The notes beneath the pieces are model-generated. The model was not told where the DNA came from. It made no database searches and saw only the letters and a list, made by a program, of their open reading frames with translations. The position numbers and the translations under genes were made by a program. This document shows, in pieces, positions 61,069-64,000 of a stretch of DNA of 64,000 nucleotides. The stretch lies in NCBI GenBank assembly GCA_902572075.1, contig CACGER010000003.1:1-64000 (forward strand). The letters run 5' to 3'. Numbering within the stretch: the stretch's first letter is position 1; each line of letters opens with the position of its first letter. This DNA is from an uncultured Prochlorococcus sp. (GTDB lineage Bacteria; Cyanobacteriota; Cyanobacteriia; PCC-6307; Cyanobiaceae).

Positions 61069-62126
61069 TTTCTCTTCTTAGCCCAAGGTGGAATATCAAT
61101 AAAGATTTGCTCTCCAGGTTCTAATCCATCAATTACTGAAGTTTTATTTCCACTACTAATACCAATTTCGATTTTTTCAAATTTGGGAGAATTGTTTTTA
61201 TCAACTTTCAAAATTCCTTTTTCACCTTTTTCAGTGACAATAGAAACTGTTGGTACTAAGATTTTTTCTTCATTACCTTCGACTCTAAATTCAAGATCTG
61301 CAGTCATTCCAATTTTAATTTCTTCAGAAAAATCTTTAAAATTTAAAGTTACTTCGAATGAGGTTACATTATTATCTTTTACAGCTCTTGTAGCTATTTT
61401 TTTAACTATGGCAATATATTTTTTTGAGGGATAAGCCTCAATTCTTACTGAGGCTTCTTGACCTGTTTTTATTCTGCCAATGTCACTCTCAGGAACTTTA
61501 GCAACAATTTCTAGGCCCTCTGATAGTTCAAAAATAAAGTTTTTGGTTTTAGGGTCTGAACTTAAGTTTGTACTTGGTGTGACATAAGATCCTATCTCAG
61601 CATATTTTGCAGTTATCTTTCCTCCATAAGGAGCTTTAATTAGATAGAAACTTTTTTCAGCTTTTGCATCATTAAGTTTTGCGCTACTAATGTTGTAGTT
61701 ATTTTTATAACTTTCATAGTCTTCTTTACTTACTGCGCCTTCTTGATATAAATATTCCCTTCTTAAAAATTCAGATTTTTGTTTTTCTACATTTAATTCA
61801 AGTTCTTCAATTTTATAGATAAAATCTTCATCATCAAGAGAAGCTAAAACCTGATCTTTTTTTACAAGATCACCCTCATCTACTTTGATTTCTTTTATTA
61901 TGCCTTGCTTCCGAGGCCCAATATTGCTTGTCCTTATTGCTTTTACTTCACCACTAGTATTAATTGAATCTGAGAGGATTCCTTTTTCAACTTGAACTAC
62001 AAAATCAGAAATATCTTTTGACTTATTTTTCTTGAAGGAATTGGTTATAAAAACGAAAAATATAGCTAGAGAAAGCAATATAATTCCACCTCTTAGATTT
62101 ATATTTTTTTTTATTAAATCAAACAT
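61065..62126 (-). CDS. RND/HlyD-type membrane fusion protein
   Basis: VRTSNIGPRKQGIIKEIKVDEGDLVKKDQVLASLDDED-type lipoyl/biotinyl motif, coiled coil, KAPYGGKITAKYAEIGSYV. Confidence 0.9.
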   Translation of the reverse strand: MFDLIKKNINLRGGIILLSLAIFFVFITNSFKKNKSKDISDFVVQVEKGILSDSINTSGEVKAIRTSNIGPRKQGIIKEIKVDEGDLVKKDQVLASLDDEDFIYKIEELELNVEKQKSEFLRREYLYQEGAVSKEDYESYKNNYNISSAKLNDAKAEKSFYLIKAPYGGKITAKYAEIGSYVTPSTNLSSDPKTKNFIFELSEGLEIVAKVPESDIGRIKTGQEASVRIEAYPSKKYIAIVKKIATRAVKDNNVTSFEVTLNFKDFSEEIKIGMTADLEFRVEGNEEKILVPTVSIVTEKGEKGILKVDKNNSPKFEKIEIGISSGNKTSVIDGLEPGEQIFIDIPPWAKKRK

Positions 62127-62270
62127 TTCTTTTTAAAAGCAGAAGTAGAGAATATTTAGGAACTAAATAAATAATCAAGACGATTATAATTAACTTATCC
62201 AAGATTGGTTAAGTAAATACTATATTACTAGAAGATGTTTTCTTGATAATTTTTCCATAAGTTTTTTCAA

Positions 62271-63362
62271 ATGTTAAAAGCAGGTATTATTGGATTACCA
62301 AATGTTGGAAAATCAACTCTATTTAATGCACTTGTAGAAAATGCTAAGGCCCAAGCGGCTAATTTTCCCTTTTGTACTATAGAACCTAATAAAGGCATAG
62401 TTTCAGTCCCAGATCAAAGGTTGCAAGAGTTAGGTAATTTAAGTTCTAGCCAAAATATTATCCCAACAAAAATTGAATTTGTAGATATCGCAGGATTAGT
62501 AAAAGGAGCTAGTAAAGGCGAAGGTTTGGGAAATAAATTTTTATCAAATATTAGGGAGGTTGATGCAATAGTTCATGTTGTAAGGTGCTTTGAAGATAGT
62601 GATGTAATTCATGTTTCTGGAAAGGTAGATCCCCTGGATGACATTGAGATAATTAATCTGGAATTAAATTTAGCTGATTTATCTCAACTCCAAAAAAGAA
62701 GAGAAAGAATTAAAAAACAGGTTAGAACAAGTAAAGAGGCCGCTAAAGAAGATACCTTACTAGAACAAATTGAACAAGAGCTAGAGAAAGGCCTTTCAGT
62801 TAGATCAATATCTTTGAATGAAGAAGAAAATTTAATAATTAAGCAATTAGGCTTCCTTACTGCTAAACCAATTATTTACGCAACTAATTTGAATGAAAAT
62901 GATTTAGCTGAAGGTAATGATTTTTCATCAACAGTTCAGAGTTTTGCAAGCAATGAAAATACAGAATGTATAAAAATATCAGCGCAAGTCGAATCTGAAC
63001 TAATAGAGTTAGAACCAGAAGATAAAAAAGACTACCTCAATGGCTTAGGAGTAGAAGAAGGGGGATTAAGTGCATTAATTAGATCAACATACAAATTATT
63101 GGGATTAAAAACTTATTTCACTACCGGAGAAAAAGAGACAAAAGCTTGGACGATAAAAGATGGGATGACTGCGCCACAGGCAGCAGGAGTCATTCATACT
63201 GATTTTGAAAAAGGATTTATAAGAGCTCAGACTATTTCGTATCAAAATTTAATTGATTCAGGTTCAATTGCCAATGCAAAAACTAAAGGTCTTTTAAGAA
63301 GTGAAGGAAAGGAATATATTGTTAACGAAGGTGATGTAATGGAGTTCTTATTTAACGTTTAG
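62271..63362 (+). CDS. ychF: redox-regulated ATPase YchF
   Basis: MLKAGIIGLPNVGKSTLFNAL, ANFPFCTIEPNKGIV, IVNEGDVMEFLFNV. Confidence 0.97.
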   Translation: MLKAGIIGLPNVGKSTLFNALVENAKAQAANFPFCTIEPNKGIVSVPDQRLQELGNLSSSQNIIPTKIEFVDIAGLVKGASKGEGLGNKFLSNIREVDAIVHVVRCFEDSDVIHVSGKVDPLDDIEIINLELNLADLSQLQKRRERIKKQVRTSKEAAKEDTLLEQIEQELEKGLSVRSISLNEEENLIIKQLGFLTAKPIIYATNLNENDLAEGNDFSSTVQSFASNENTECIKISAQVESELIELEPEDKKDYLNGLGVEEGGLSALIRSTYKLLGLKTYFTTGEKETKAWTIKDGMTAPQAAGVIHTDFEKGFIRAQTISYQNLIDSGSIANAKTKGLLRSEGKEYIVNEGDVMEFLFNV

Positions 63363-63370
63363 TAAGTCTC

Positions 63371-63529
63371 TTAATGCTTACTATTTTGCTTTTTGAATTT
63401 AAATTCAAAAAATGAAATTAATAAAATTAAGATACATCCTAAGCAACTTCCTATTAACCCAAAAAAAATGGTTGTAAAGCCATCATCGTAGCCATATTGT
63501 AGTTGTGGTAAGTGAGGAGGTATTGGCAT
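63371..63529 (-). CDS. small single-TM protein, hypothetical
   Basis: MPIPPHLPQLQYGYDDGFTTIFFGLIGSCLGCILILLISFFEFKFKKQNSKH. Confidence 0.6.
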   Translation of the reverse strand: MPIPPHLPQLQYGYDDGFTTIFFGLIGSCLGCILILLISFFEFKFKKQNSKH

Positions 63530-63690
63530 TATTTTTCAACAGAATTTTCAATATCTTCCAGTAAATGTTTAGTTGATCTACTAAAACCATTAGTTTTTAA
63601 ATAGTTTTGAGCTTCTCTAAATTTTTCAGCTACTCTTTTTGCATAAGGGGTATTCATGGAATTTTGAGTCATGTTGAAAATGCGACTCAT
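63529..63690 (-). CDS. small hypothetical protein, 53 aa
   Basis: MSRIFNMTQNSMNTPYAKRVAEKFREAQNYLKTNGFSRSTKHLLEDIENSVEK; TAATG overlap with next ORF. Confidence 0.55.
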   Translation of the reverse strand: MSRIFNMTQNSMNTPYAKRVAEKFREAQNYLKTNGFSRSTKHLLEDIENSVEK

Positions 63691-63832
63691 TTTATAATCT
63701 GATTTAGGTAACCCCTTGATAAGTATTCAAAAATACAAGAATATAAAAATAGGATTTTTTACTTACTAAGAAATTTATTTGAAAAGTTCTAGATTCTCCA
63801 AATAAAGTTTTTTCAAATTAGAAAAATTGACA

Positions 63833-64000
63833 ATGACAAATATATTATTAATTCTTTTTTTTGTACTTTTATTTTTAATACTTTTTTATTCAAAACGAAA
63901 TAGAGGGTTAGCGCAAAAAACAACAATTAGTCCAACTTATGTACCTTTCTTAAAAGAACAAGAATTTAATCCTGACATAAGTACTGATAATTGGGATTTA
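63833..64000 (+). CDS. N-terminal part of membrane-anchored hypothetical, truncated by window end
   Basis: MTNILLILFFVLLFLILFYSKRNRGLAQKTTISPTYVPFLKEQEFNPDISTDNWDL, open to window end. Confidence 0.6.
   Translation, partial: MTNILLILFFVLLFLILFYSKRNRGLAQKTTISPTYVPFLKEQEFNPDISTDNWDL

Overview
This window is a very AT-rich cyanobacterial chromosome segment. Gene content (psbD/psbC, petM, ycf4, ycf46, pntAB, isiB-type flavodoxin, futA-type iron-binding protein, DUF1824, DUF3386, DUF2808) points to high-light Prochlorococcus. Most of it is ordinary core genome. Exceptions are (1) a surface-polysaccharide block at about 0.1-5.6 kb that abuts tRNA-Arg(UCU), and (2) a small accessory segment at about 33.28-36.3 kb immediately 3' of tRNA-Ser(CGA). 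The accessory segment contains a 20-bp-phased direct-repeat array next to a TTGACA box, a secreted polysaccharide-lyase-like gene, a degenerate copy of the tRNA-Ser 3' end, a second 12-bp repeat cluster, a chain of four tiny ORFs joined by three consecutive ATGA stop/start overlaps, a hairpin-rich intergenic region, and a 52-aa protein with a CP12-like C-terminal Cys loop. It is the best candidate for something undescribed, possibly a degraded tRNA-borne integrative element. No integrase, CRISPR array or IS element is visible. All calls were made by eye from the sequence and the ORF track; no searches were run.
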